From positions 2,669,501-2,733,500 of the forward strand of contig AP018318.1 in the NCBI GenBank assembly GCA_003990705.1: a stretch of 64,000 nt of DNA, written 5' to 3'. Within the stretch, counting starts at the first letter, position 1. Each line of letters opens with the position of its first letter. The translations under genes and the position numbers were made by a program. The stretch comes from Nostoc sp. HK-01. Lineage in GTDB: Bacteria > Cyanobacteriota > Cyanobacteriia > Cyanobacteriales > Nostocaceae. The notes under the pieces were generated by a model. It saw only the letters and a program-made list of their open reading frames with translations. It did not search any database and was not told the origin of the DNA. Positions 17,764 to 25,137 of this stretch are shown piece by piece.

Positions 17764-17798
17764 AGTACTATTGTATCACAAAACAGCAAACTCTGCAA
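17764..17798 (-). promoter_or_regulatory. Sigma70-type promoter with LexA-like box
   Basis: On the minus strand TTGCAG (17798-17793), a 17-bp spacer and TACAAT (17775-17770) form a good promoter about 90 bp before the antirepressor ATG. On the plus strand AGTACTATTGTATC (17764-17777) covers the -10 box and matches 13 of 14 positions of the Anabaena LexA consensus RGTACNNNDGTWCB. A GAACT-GT-AGTTC inverted repeat lies downstream, between the promoter and the gene. Confidence 0.6.
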
Positions 17799-17840
17799 TT
17801 GTCAAGGGTATTTAGAAAGAATTTTATTTAACATTTAAAA

Positions 17841-17930
17841 CTCCCCAGCGCGTATCCGTACCAGGGAGGCATATTGATATTTTCTGTTAATGTAGTCTCC
17901 CTCAGCTTTCCTGGCTGGGGGGCTTTTTTA
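17841..17930 (+). ncRNA. Candidate structured RNA ending in terminator
   Basis: CTCCCCAGC (17841-17849) pairs with GCTGGGGGG (17914-17922, one wobble); inside it CAGG (17862-17865) can pair with CCTG (17910-17913) and GGGAG with CTCCC (17897-17901). Seven Ts follow. This is either a small regulatory RNA or a 5' attenuator for plus-strand transcription from the divergent control region. No promoter is assigned. Confidence 0.4.
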
Positions 17931-17950
17931 TTGCCTGAGTCTCCGATCGC

Positions 17951-17997
17951 CAACGGTCAACGGTCAACGGTCAATAGTCAATAGTCAATAGTCAAGA
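17951..17997. repeat. Heptamer tandem repeat
   Basis: AACGGTC is repeated three times and then AATAGTC three times, the common cyanobacterial STRR type, here inside the prophage control region. This host-like repeat is otherwise rare within the prophage. Confidence 0.8.
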
Positions 17998-18114
17998 ACT
18001 GGGTGGCTTTTTTATTGGAGGTGATTGCTCCTCCGATCGCTGCAATTCTGCCTTGCGCTGCTCATAGCGGATTATAGTTCGCGCAATTAGTTCTGCCAGT
18101 GTTTCTTTTTTCAT
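17992..18114 (-). CDS. Possible 40-residue small ORF
   Basis: ATG at 18114 with GGGAG upstream at a normal distance; product begins MKKETLAELIARTIIRYEQR and ends KKPPSS. Helical N-terminus with a Pro/Lys tail. Its last codons enter the heptamer repeat. The good ribosome site is the main support; no family recognised. Confidence 0.35.
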   Translation of the reverse strand: MKKETLAELIARTIIRYEQRKAELQRSEEQSPPIKKPPSS

Positions 18115-18179
18115 AAAAATTAATCTCCCTACAAGGCGAAACAGCTGTAGCTTAAGCTTACCGAGTTTGGGCTGATGGT

Positions 18180-18593
18180 ATGCCTTTATCTCCTAGCGGG
18201 AGAATGCTGATTGTTGATCATAAAAGGTTTCCTCAAGCGTGTTGCGTTTACTGTATTTGTTATCCAGAAGGTACTCCCCTTTACGTGGGGAGTACAGAGA
18301 AATTACGTGATCGATGGAGAAAGCATCATCGGTGGGATGAAATTATTTTTGTAGAGGGCGCATACATTGAATGGGAATATTGCAATGAAGAGGATTTGCG
18401 TGATAGAGAGCGCGAGATTATCTCGGAAATAAAATATTTAATGAATGGCACCGCTGTCAAGTCAGTGGCTGAGATAGCGGAAGATATGCGAGAGTACTAT
18501 CGTCTCCGGGATGAAACAAACAGGTACTACGCCGAAGGCGGCGGCAGGTCGGGTATGACTAACAATTTATCAATTGATCCAACAAATACTTAA
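18180..18593 (+). CDS. GIY-YIG nuclease-domain protein
   Basis: 137 residues. CVYCICYPEGTPLYVGSTEK corresponds to the GIY and YIG strands, RDRWRKHH supplies the conserved Arg and His, and LRDREREIISEI holds the catalytic Glu region. The C-terminal part is charged and unrecognised. The domain cuts DNA in homing endonucleases and repair enzymes; here it may be a selfish nuclease or serve phage DNA processing. It is monocistronic on the plus strand in the early control region. Confidence 0.7.
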   Translation: MPLSPSGRMLIVDHKRFPQACCVYCICYPEGTPLYVGSTEKLRDRWRKHHRWDEIIFVEGAYIEWEYCNEEDLRDREREIISEIKYLMNGTAVKSVAEIAEDMREYYRLRDETNRYYAEGGGRSGMTNNLSIDPTNT

Positions 18594-18905
18594 TTGTTTT
18601 TACATCCCTTCGACGAGCGCCTCCCCTCATGTTTAGCGCAACGCTGGGGGGTGCCCGGTAAGAGTGTGTTCCTATCCCCATTACGGAACAAAAATGCTGA
18701 AACCCGCATGGTTAAGGGATTTTGTACCCGTACTGGTTATGGTATTTTGAGCAAAAAGGGGTAACCAGTACTGTTTCGGAAAAGGGTTTTTAGTACTAAA
18801 CGTCAACCTATTTGTACACTTAGAGCCTGCAAGCACACCTCCCAATCCAATACTTAAGTCAGAAGGCTACCCGCAGGCTTTAGTTGAGATACTTGTGGCT
18901 GGGGA
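18594..18905. other. Intergenic region with two inverted repeats, 312 bp
   Basis: GTACTGGTTA (18730-18739) and TAACCAGTAC (18762-18771) are a perfect 10-bp inverted repeat with a 22-bp spacer. AGCCTGC (18824-18830) and GCAGGCT (18873-18879) form another, 42 bp apart. The genes on either side converge on this gap, so these may be terminators, operators or origin iterons; no T-runs follow them. No ORF or tRNA is seen. Confidence 0.5.
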
Positions 18906-19475
18906 CTAGATTTCTAGGAAGGTTGGTTTGCGGTTGATATCAAACTCTACCCTTTCTCTATCCACGCCATTGATTTGCATAATCCTTTGAATAGAATCTT
19001 CCCTTGCTTGGGCTTCTAAATCTGGAAACTTATCTTCCTCAAAATATCTATCATGTAAAGCCTGAGCACCTGCTATTATTGGTATTCTAAACTTGGATAC
19101 TAGACCATATGATAGATACTCCTGCTTAGACTTATTAAAATCTTCCTTATTAAATGTAAAGTCATCTATTGAAAGCCAGGCAACCATAGCTGCTTCAATA
19201 ATAAGTTTTCTTCCCTCATGCTCTAGATCTGGGACTATACTGTCAAATTTATTTCCATATAGTTCATACCCATATGTTTTAACAATGTGTAAGCATTTGT
19301 ACTGTTTAACAAAACATTGGTGCTGAAGCCTAATGTAAGGCGATATACCATCGATTGGTAGTCTTATTAATGTTCCTCTGTACGTGTAATTGTGTTCCTC
19401 CCTTATTCTTTTCAACAGCCACTCTCGCAGAACTGTGGGACTGGAGGGTGCAAAGTCTGTTACTTGTTTGGTCAT
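18906..19475 (-). CDS. Hypothetical phage protein
   Basis: 189 residues from the ATG at 19475, preceded by GAGGAA; an upstream start at 19532 lacks a ribosome site. The protein is soluble and mixed alpha/beta (LLKRIREEHNYTYRGTLIRL, VAWLSIDDFTFNKEDF, FEEDKFPDLEAQAREDSIQR). I recognise no family. It diverges from the replication gene across the T-free tract. Confidence 0.6.
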   Translation of the reverse strand: MTKQVTDFAPSSPTVLREWLLKRIREEHNYTYRGTLIRLPIDGISPYIRLQHQCFVKQYKCLHIVKTYGYELYGNKFDSIVPDLEHEGRKLIIEAAMVAWLSIDDFTFNKEDFNKSKQEYLSYGLVSKFRIPIIAGAQALHDRYFEEDKFPDLEAQAREDSIQRIMQINGVDRERVEFDINRKPTFLEI

Positions 19476-19729
19476 AAAGTGGTTCCTCACTCTATTTAAG
19501 GAATGTAAAGAAAATTTCGACCAGAACAGCACGCATTTTATTTTATGATTTTATACTCTTTTGGGTACTACGTGTCTGGAGATTGTCAGGAGTTTACTAC
19601 GACATAAACGATTAATTGGTGGGTTAAAAGTGGGCAAAATCACCCTAATTTAGTATTCCCGGTGACGAAAAATTGAACGCTGGAAACTCTTACTGTGTAT
19701 GGGTTGTAGAGGCTGATATGTCCACTTAT

Positions 19730-19962
19730 AAAGAGGGCAGGAGGGAGCAGGCAAGCAGGGGGGGGGGGGGAGGAGGGCCAACCGGAAGCCAGCCAGAGGG
19801 GAGAGCCAGAGCCACCCAGCCAGCCACCAACCACAGCCCCGACCAGCCACCAACCACCAACCACCGGGCGACCGCCCAGCAACCAGGCGGCCACACACGC
19901 CAGACCCAACCACCAACCACCAACCAGCAACCACCCACCAGACCCAGGAGAGCCCGCGAAGC
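19730..19962. other. 233-nt tract without any T on the plus strand
   Basis: From 19730 to 19962 the plus strand has only A, C and G. The left part is G-rich with a run of 13 G (19758-19770) and further GGG blocks able to form a G-quadruplex; the right part is C/A-rich with repeated CCACCAACC units. Immediately after it CCCGCGAAGC (19953-19962) recurs at 20002-20011. The tract lies in a 751-bp divergent gap, 264 bp before the polymerase-like gene. Stops are impossible in all six frames here, so ORFs across it are artefacts. Candidate replication origin; function unknown. Confidence 0.8.
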
Positions 19963-20226
19963 TGATTTTTTTGATTTCAGCGTTTCAATCAGCCCTATAT
20001 TCCCGCGAAGCGGCAAACCATATCAACCATTTAAATTCCTGCTTTAATTGTTGGGGAGAGAATGGGGGGTAATACGATATCATATTTACTGCCCTATGTC
20101 TACAGTTTTCCTGCTGAGTGTGCTAGTATAGATTTAAGAGGTTCAACCCACTGCGTACACCTCCAAAGCAAAATTCCTCCCCAGCGCTAACTGGGAAGGA
20201 TTAATCAAAAAATATTTCATTCATAT

Positions 20227-22707
20227 ATGACTAGTATAGCACAAACCAACGCTTCAACCCAAATCAACCCAGAATTATCCGCCAAGCTTCAGAGCCAGCT
20301 AGAAGCCCTCCTCAATAAGCTATGCGAACTCCGATGGATATGTGACAGTGCAATGCTTGGCTGGGATATCAATAAAGATTCTGAATACTTCATGGAGCGT
20401 GTGCGGAATATTCAGCCTCTCACCTACATAAACATGGGTAGGCAAGGATTAACAGATCCAACCTGTATTTATGTAGGAAGCCTTGTTACTAGAGTTCTTA
20501 CCTTAAAGGGCATGATAGGCTTTGATGAAAAATTCTCTCTGGGATGCTTGCAGGATTCTGTACCTCAATATTTAGAGACAATTAATAAAATAAGCGCAGA
20601 GGCTTGTGAACTGCTGGAATCGCTTCAGAATCCCCCAGCACCTGCCCCCGCCACAGATGAACCAGAAACAGTTGTAGAACAACCCCAACCCTATGTAGAG
20701 CCTGTCAAGCCTGCCCGCCGTGGTTTATCCGATCGCGTTATTGAGACGATACGGCAGATGGAAGCATTGGCTAATGCCACGCCAGAACAGTGGGAGAGAT
20801 TGGAGAGACTTGTTCGGACATATAAAGTTTACGCTAATGCCCTGGAAGGTGTGCAACGGTTTCATGAAAAGCATCCGTCTTCTGAATTAGAAGAATTCTT
20901 TTCCAAGCGCCCAGCACAATCACAAGAGCCAACAGAGACTGTCGAGGATATAGATGATGTCTCTGATCATGCTGTTGGCGCCGCGCCCGCCGCTGACCTA
21001 AGCAATCTATATATAATGAAGCTTCGCAAGAGAAGCACCAAAGGAGAGGAGAAGCAACGCAGCTACCTTGGCACGGCTTACATGGCATCTTCATACGTCT
21101 GCACCAAGTCAGTAGCAATTTTTATCAACTCACTGTTGGAAGAGCTTCGCGTCAACCATGACACGCTCAGATTTTACCTGCACATGCTGAATGCCAGCAC
21201 AGTGCATACTTATCACCATGAGAATTACTTTGTTCCTGTGTGTAGAGATTTCATCGCTGATAAGTGCCCCGGTGCAAAAGAAGGCAAGAAGAGTCTTATT
21301 GCTGCCGGGCTTCTAGAATGCCAAGAGGATTACATTCCAGGTGAGAAGAGCAAACGCTACCGCGTCCCTTTTGAAATTCAGGAACGTATTATAGATCTCA
21401 CAATTAACGACCTGCTGTCTGAAGATATTGAGTTGCAGTCCGATCGCTATGATTTGATGAAGCAACGCAGAGCTAAGGATGCGCCCCGCAGTCAATATAC
21501 ATTGGATGGTCAGAAAATAACTGATTCCCACCACGGCCACATAGAGTTCAATAGCAATACTACAAACGTATTCCCTAAAGTCCTGCTTTGTAAGCAACTC
21601 AAGGCATACAGAGCCAAATATAAGGATATGCCAGAAAATACCCTAGAAGAACGCATTGCCAAGCTTAGAGCTAGGGAGTGGTTTGTGTCGGCGTTCAGTG
21701 CGTACAAAGCAGGTACACTTGATGCTGGGGCCATTAGCCTGCCAAACGGTATGGCTATGATAAAACCAGCCTACGCACCGCAGAAATCTGGCAGAATCAC
21801 AATGTACAGGGGGGGTTTCCAGAACTTACCTCGTGAACTACAAGACGTTGCTTTTTACTGGACAGAGTATCGTAACTTCGATATGGTTGCGGCTCAGAGC
21901 AAAATCGCTTACCAATTGCTCAAGGAAGATGGTTTAGAATCTGCTTGGCTAAAGAACTATATTGACGACCCCAATGCCAAGAAAGTTCACGCCGCCGCCT
22001 GCTTCCCAGATGCAGACACTGATGCCAGAGTGAAGACGTTTAAGGATTGCTTGCACGCGTATCTCATGGGCGCTGCTGTTACAGCACCCAGCGATAAACT
22101 CCGTATTGAATGGGAAACTGCTTGGAAAGTTAAGTTTATAGATCGTAAGCCAGTTCGCCCCTCCGCACTCCGAGACATTGTGTTCGGTTTGTACAACACC
22201 TGCTCTGGTGCTTGGGAAGCTTTTGTACGCTGGTACAACCACTGCATACCTCTAATAAAAGACATTAGCGCATGGCACAAACACATCAATCTTGCTGTTG
22301 CTGGCAAAGTCAACGCTCCGACTTGGCTAGTTAGAAATTCCGTTCAAAAGTCTCAACTAGATAAGAACCTCGGCAAGCCTAGCTGCAGGAATAAGATGGG
22401 AAATACAGATCCCATCGACGGACTAAAGGGTGGAAACCTTATTAGAGAGGTAGTCCCATTTTTGTTGCAAGGCGCAGAGGCAAGATTTATTACCGAGGCA
22501 GAGGTTATTTCTGAGGAATACGGTATCAGCATCTCACTCAACATGCACGATGGCTTCATCGCCTTGGTAGATGATGACACAAACCTAGAAGGTAAGCTGT
22601 TGGAAATCTCTTCTAAGGCAAGCGAGAGAAGCGGTGTTGTTGGTTGTTTGGCTGAGAAGCCCTTCAAGGAACCTAAGCTCCTGTTTGAAACCGATCCATA
22701 TATCTAA
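20227..22707 (+). CDS. Divergent family-A DNA polymerase-like replication protein
   Basis: 826 residues. Residues 1-280 are unrecognised (helical, Pro/Glu linkers); about 280-400 resembles a winged helix ending KSLIAAGLLECQEDYIPGEK. The C-terminal half has three motifs in polymerase order: NFDMVAAQSKIAYQLL with D552 (motif A), KTFKDCLHAYLMGAA with K606 and G615 (motif B), and LNMHDGFIALVDD with H774-D775 (motif C). In E. coli Pol I, D705 to K758 is 53 residues and K758 to G767 is 9; here 54 and 9. HDE has become HDG. I infer a phage replicase. No 3'-5' exonuclease motifs are seen. Confidence 0.5.
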   Translation: MTSIAQTNASTQINPELSAKLQSQLEALLNKLCELRWICDSAMLGWDINKDSEYFMERVRNIQPLTYINMGRQGLTDPTCIYVGSLVTRVLTLKGMIGFDEKFSLGCLQDSVPQYLETINKISAEACELLESLQNPPAPAPATDEPETVVEQPQPYVEPVKPARRGLSDRVIETIRQMEALANATPEQWERLERLVRTYKVYANALEGVQRFHEKHPSSELEEFFSKRPAQSQEPTETVEDIDDVSDHAVGAAPAADLSNLYIMKLRKRSTKGEEKQRSYLGTAYMASSYVCTKSVAIFINSLLEELRVNHDTLRFYLHMLNASTVHTYHHENYFVPVCRDFIADKCPGAKEGKKSLIAAGLLECQEDYIPGEKSKRYRVPFEIQERIIDLTINDLLSEDIELQSDRYDLMKQRRAKDAPRSQYTLDGQKITDSHHGHIEFNSNTTNVFPKVLLCKQLKAYRAKYKDMPENTLEERIAKLRAREWFVSAFSAYKAGTLDAGAISLPNGMAMIKPAYAPQKSGRITMYRGGFQNLPRELQDVAFYWTEYRNFDMVAAQSKIAYQLLKEDGLESAWLKNYIDDPNAKKVHAAACFPDADTDARVKTFKDCLHAYLMGAAVTAPSDKLRIEWETAWKVKFIDRKPVRPSALRDIVFGLYNTCSGAWEAFVRWYNHCIPLIKDISAWHKHINLAVAGKVNAPTWLVRNSVQKSQLDKNLGKPSCRNKMGNTDPIDGLKGGNLIREVVPFLLQGAEARFITEAEVISEEYGISISLNMHDGFIALVDDDTNLEGKLLEISSKASERSGVVGCLAEKPFKEPKLLFETDPYI

Positions 22708-22727
22708 ACCCCTATAGTTAATACCAA

Positions 22728-22745
22728 GCCCCCGTCATTGGGGGC
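22728..22745. other. GC-rich hairpin after the polymerase-like gene
   Basis: GCCCCC and GGGGGC pair around a 6-nt loop, 20 bp after the stop and just before the next start. No T-run follows, so it may be a processing or weak pausing site rather than a terminator. Confidence 0.55.
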
Positions 22746-22755
22746 ATAACCATTT

Positions 22756-23379
22756 ATGCCTAAGAAAAAGAAGCAACCACCCCTCCCCCACGTTGAGTTT
22801 ATTGGCGTTGCATGGAATGAACAGCACAACGCCTGGGAAGCAGTTATCAATGGCAAACATCTAGGCTTCTTTGAACATGATTTTTTGGCTGCATTAAGAT
22901 ATGATTTCTACGCCAGTAAAGAGGATCTCACCCCTAATTTCCCTTGGCGTGCCGTGCCATTACCAGTTCCTAAATTCCGGCTCCCCAGTACTACCCAAAA
23001 ATCAGAATATCTAGGTGTAAGGAATAAAGGCGATCGGTGGTGTGCCTACTATAAGAATACTTATTTAGGAACCTATAACAGTCAAGAGGACGCAGCAATA
23101 GCGCGTGATAAGCGCACAGTTGAGAAGGAAGGTTGGCGGTCAAAAAATCTTTCCCTGGCATATTCGCAAAGCGCACTCGCACCCAACCCAGTACCATCTC
23201 AGCGCGCACGCTCTCCACATGGTAAACACATATCCCTGGTAAAGGGCAAACACTACCAAGTGTGCATACGTCGCGGTGGGCAACGTTATTACCTAGGCAT
23301 ATTCCGTGAACTAGAAGAAGCCCAGCATGTAAGAGATGAGTTCTGCAAAAAGCACTTTATAAATACAGAATACAGATAG
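22756..23379 (+). CDS. Triple AP2-like domain DNA-binding protein
   Basis: 207 residues built from three AP2-like repeats: about 13-58 (FIGVAWNEQHNAWEAVINGK, HLGFFEHDFLAALRYD), 84-125 (YLGVRNKGDRWCAYYKNTYL, GTYNSQEDAAIARDKRTV) and 155-200 (VKGKHYQVCIRRGGQRYYLG, IFRELEEAQHVRDEF). Each has three strands and a helix with the typical W/Y, YLG and A-x-x-RD positions. There is no HNH or GIY nuclease attached. Likely a sequence-specific DNA-binding protein for regulation or replication. It is co-directional with the polymerase-like gene and ends at a strong terminator. Confidence 0.75.
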   Translation: MPKKKKQPPLPHVEFIGVAWNEQHNAWEAVINGKHLGFFEHDFLAALRYDFYASKEDLTPNFPWRAVPLPVPKFRLPSTTQKSEYLGVRNKGDRWCAYYKNTYLGTYNSQEDAAIARDKRTVEKEGWRSKNLSLAYSQSALAPNPVPSQRARSPHGKHISLVKGKHYQVCIRRGGQRYYLGIFRELEEAQHVRDEFCKKHFINTEYR

Positions 23380-23382
23380 CTA

Positions 23383-23413
23383 AAAACCCCCAGTTCACTC
23401 GCCTGGGGGTTTT
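23383..23413. terminator. Bidirectional intrinsic terminator
   Basis: AAAACCCCCAG and CTGGGGGTTTT form a perfect stem with a 9-nt loop, with A and T runs on both sides. It separates the converging triple-AP2 and RHH genes. Confidence 0.9.
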
Positions 23414-23435
23414 ACATTTAAATATAATTACTTAA

Positions 23436-23573
23436 CTATATACCTTTATTGTAAAGATAAATCCGCAGACTTGCACGAATCAAGCTATCTACCGATCGCC
23501 CGCCGTGCTTCGCTTCTTTCCTAAGTTCTGCCAGCAATTCGCCGGGTAACTCTATTTCAAGCTTACTTACCAT
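23436..23573 (-). CDS. Ribbon-helix-helix protein, 45 aa
   Basis: The ATG at 23573 lies within the last codons of the upstream membrane-peptide gene. The product MVSKLEIELPGELLAELRKE then AKHGGRSVDSLIRASLRIYL is a typical CopG-like fold: a strand and two helices. An upstream start at 23639 would add a basic stretch in another gene's frame and is not preferred. Likely DNA-binding antitoxin or regulator. Confidence 0.65.
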   Translation of the reverse strand: MVSKLEIELPGELLAELRKEAKHGGRSVDSLIRASLRIYLYNKGI

Positions 23574-23697
23574 CCTTTTTGCCCTCCGCCTTATCTTCAG
23601 ATTTATTTTCCTTAGAGCTAAGAGCGTCAGCCGCCGCAACCACCGCTGATCCTACGAGTGTAACTACGTGTGCGCCAATAATTGTTTCAACAATCAT
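23563..23697 (-). CDS. Small membrane peptide, 44 aa
   Basis: Minus-strand ORF MIVETIIGAHVVTLVGSAVV followed by AAADAL and a charged tail (SSKENKSEDKAEGKKDGK). One hydrophobic helix of about 20 residues and a Lys-rich C-terminus. It overlaps the RHH gene by 11 bp, suggesting coupling. The layout, a small hydrophobic peptide followed by an RHH regulator, is compatible with toxin-antitoxin or a regulatory pair; this is inference. Confidence 0.5.
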   Translation of the reverse strand: MIVETIIGAHVVTLVGSAVVAAADALSSKENKSEDKAEGKKDGK

Positions 23698-23863
23698 TAC
23701 AATCAACCTTTACTTAACTATCTATATACTATCCAGTTTCAATAAGGATCAAAAGGAAATAAAGCCCCGAAATCATACGTATTTGTACTTAATTTAGGCG
23801 GTAGGTGCTGTTTTGTTTTTGTACCTGAATATATTACAATATAGATATATAGCAATAAAAGCA

Positions 23864-24298
23864 ATGATAACCACCAAAGATAAAGAGGAATTATTTAAAG
23901 CTCACTTAAGAGGTGAACCTATAATGTCAATCTCCCGCCGCCTCGGCATTTCACATAACAAGATACATTACTGGTTCCGCACGTTATTTAATTATCAGAA
24001 AGGTAAGTGCAATACCCTCTGCCCGATATTTGAAGAGTACTTGTCTGACAAAGCACTCTCTAAGGCAGATAAAGATATTATTCACCAGTGGTACAGCAAT
24101 AACTTATTTAGTCTTGTGGCTGAAGGTAGAGGGAACGCCCGCCCAGCCTTTGTGGAACGCAAACTCGAACAAAACACCAACCGTGACAACAACAAACTAC
24201 TCGCCGCCGCTATTTCATCAAGAAAGGAGTTAGAAAATGCCTACGATCAACCCACCTTTAACCAAATCGTGCTTTACCAACGGAGCAGATTTAAATGA
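23864..24298 (+). CDS. HTH-domain phage protein
   Basis: 144 residues from the ATG at 23864; an in-frame start at 23813 adds an AT-rich, unlikely leader. Residues 10-45 (ELFKAHLRGEPIMSISRRLG, then ISHNKIHYWFRTLF) form a resolvase/transposase-type helix-turn-helix. The remainder is helical. It is first in the virion-module transcript, so it may be a late-gene activator or an accessory packaging protein. The 3' end overlaps the next gene by 62 bp. Confidence 0.6.
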   Translation: MITTKDKEELFKAHLRGEPIMSISRRLGISHNKIHYWFRTLFNYQKGKCNTLCPIFEEYLSDKALSKADKDIIHQWYSNNLFSLVAEGRGNARPAFVERKLEQNTNRDNNKLLAAAISSRKELENAYDQPTFNQIVLYQRSRFK

Positions 24299-24620
24299 AT
24301 GCCTTATTCAGTACTTTGCTGGCACGTTGGATTATTTTACTGATTTGAGTCGCCTGTGGCTGCCTCCGGCTTTGCTACACCCATCTAATACCTTATGGGG
24401 GCTACTTGATAGTGAATTAATGTATGAAGCTATAGACAAGCTTTCATATCTGCACCGGGCTATTATTACCCAGGAGTATCGTCCGAGTGAAGAAACCCAG
24501 GCATATATTAATGACTGCTATGTCCTAACGTCTAGCAACTTACAACTAGATGATTGGCAATCGAACGAACTGCGCCTGGCTATTTATAGTTTAAGTGAAA
24601 TTGTACTAGATTTACTTTGA
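24237..24620 (+). CDS. Hypothetical phage protein
   Basis: 127 residues with AAGGAG placed seven bases before the ATG at 24237, which supports the overlap with the previous gene. Helical, acidic (NDCYVLTSSNLQLDDWQSNE). No family recognised. It lies between the HTH gene and the terminase genes and ends just before the first copy of the repeated TTCCCACC motif. Confidence 0.6.
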   Translation: MPTINPPLTKSCFTNGADLNECLIQYFAGTLDYFTDLSRLWLPPALLHPSNTLWGLLDSELMYEAIDKLSYLHRAIITQEYRPSEETQAYINDCYVLTSSNLQLDDWQSNELRLAIYSLSEIVLDLL

Positions 24621-24628
24621 CCTGCGAT

Positions 24629-24644
24629 TTCCCACCTTAATAGG
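24629..24644. promoter_or_regulatory. Repeated motif TTCCCACCTTWATAGG, copy 1
   Basis: TTCCCACCTTAATAGG, 8 bp after a stop codon and before TerS. The same 16-mer (one W position) occurs at 27867 and 40160, each time between two virion genes. AATAGGAGG extends it into a ribosome-site-like sequence here. Confidence 0.6.
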
Positions 24645-24681
24645 AGGCACTAACTTACCTTCGTTGCCCTTCCGGCTTGAA

Positions 24682-25137
24682 ATGCTTGATAGAAATAGAA
24701 ATTTAACAGAACTTGAATATAAATTAGTAGCCCTGCTCCTGGTGTTAAATCCCGCAATCACCAGGATGCAAATATCAGATGAACTTAAATCTAGATTCAA
24801 TATTGTAATAACTTATAAACAGTGGCGCGGCGTTAAAGAGAAGGTTAAGCCCATCGTCCAGCGACTTAAGAATGATGAATCAGAGTGCCTGGATATCGCC
24901 AAAGAATGTGGTTTTTTCAAGATAGGACATAAGGTACGCCGCATCCAAAAGCTTGAAGAGTTAATCGAATCATCTTTACGCACCGGACATGAGAGTGCTG
25001 GAGTCGCAGCCCTCCGCCTACTGAAGGAAGAATTCAGCACTGCACAAGAAACGCCTAACGTTCAGGTAATTATAGGCGCCGCCGCGCCCCCGCCACAACA
25101 AGAAGATGACCTCACACCAGAAGACGAAGACCTTTGA
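24682..25137 (+). CDS. Terminase small subunit candidate
   Basis: 151 residues from the ATG at 24682; a TTG at 24664 is possible. An N-terminal HTH-like region (ELEYKLVALLLVLNPAITRM, QISDELKSRFN) is followed by IGHKVRRIQKLEELIESSLR TGHESAGVAALRLLKEE-type helices and an acidic tail. It overlaps the large terminase gene by 32 bp, and this position plus architecture is the basis of the call. The family itself is too divergent to prove by eye. Confidence 0.65.
   Translation: MLDRNRNLTELEYKLVALLLVLNPAITRMQISDELKSRFNIVITYKQWRGVKEKVKPIVQRLKNDESECLDIAKECGFFKIGHKVRRIQKLEELIESSLRTGHESAGVAALRLLKEEFSTAQETPNVQVIIGAAAPPPQQEDDLTPEDEDL

Noticed and set aside
19640-20047. Overlapping ORFs of 94-124 codons on both strands over the T-free tract
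   Set aside because: All stop codons need a T on the coding strand. A tract without T on one strand (so without A on the other) cannot contain stops in any frame. The products are Pro/Gly/Trp-rich low complexity with no ribosome sites.
22728-22745. Intrinsic terminator after the polymerase-like gene
   Set aside because: The stem is strong, but ATAACC and not a T-run follows, and the next gene starts 10 bp later.
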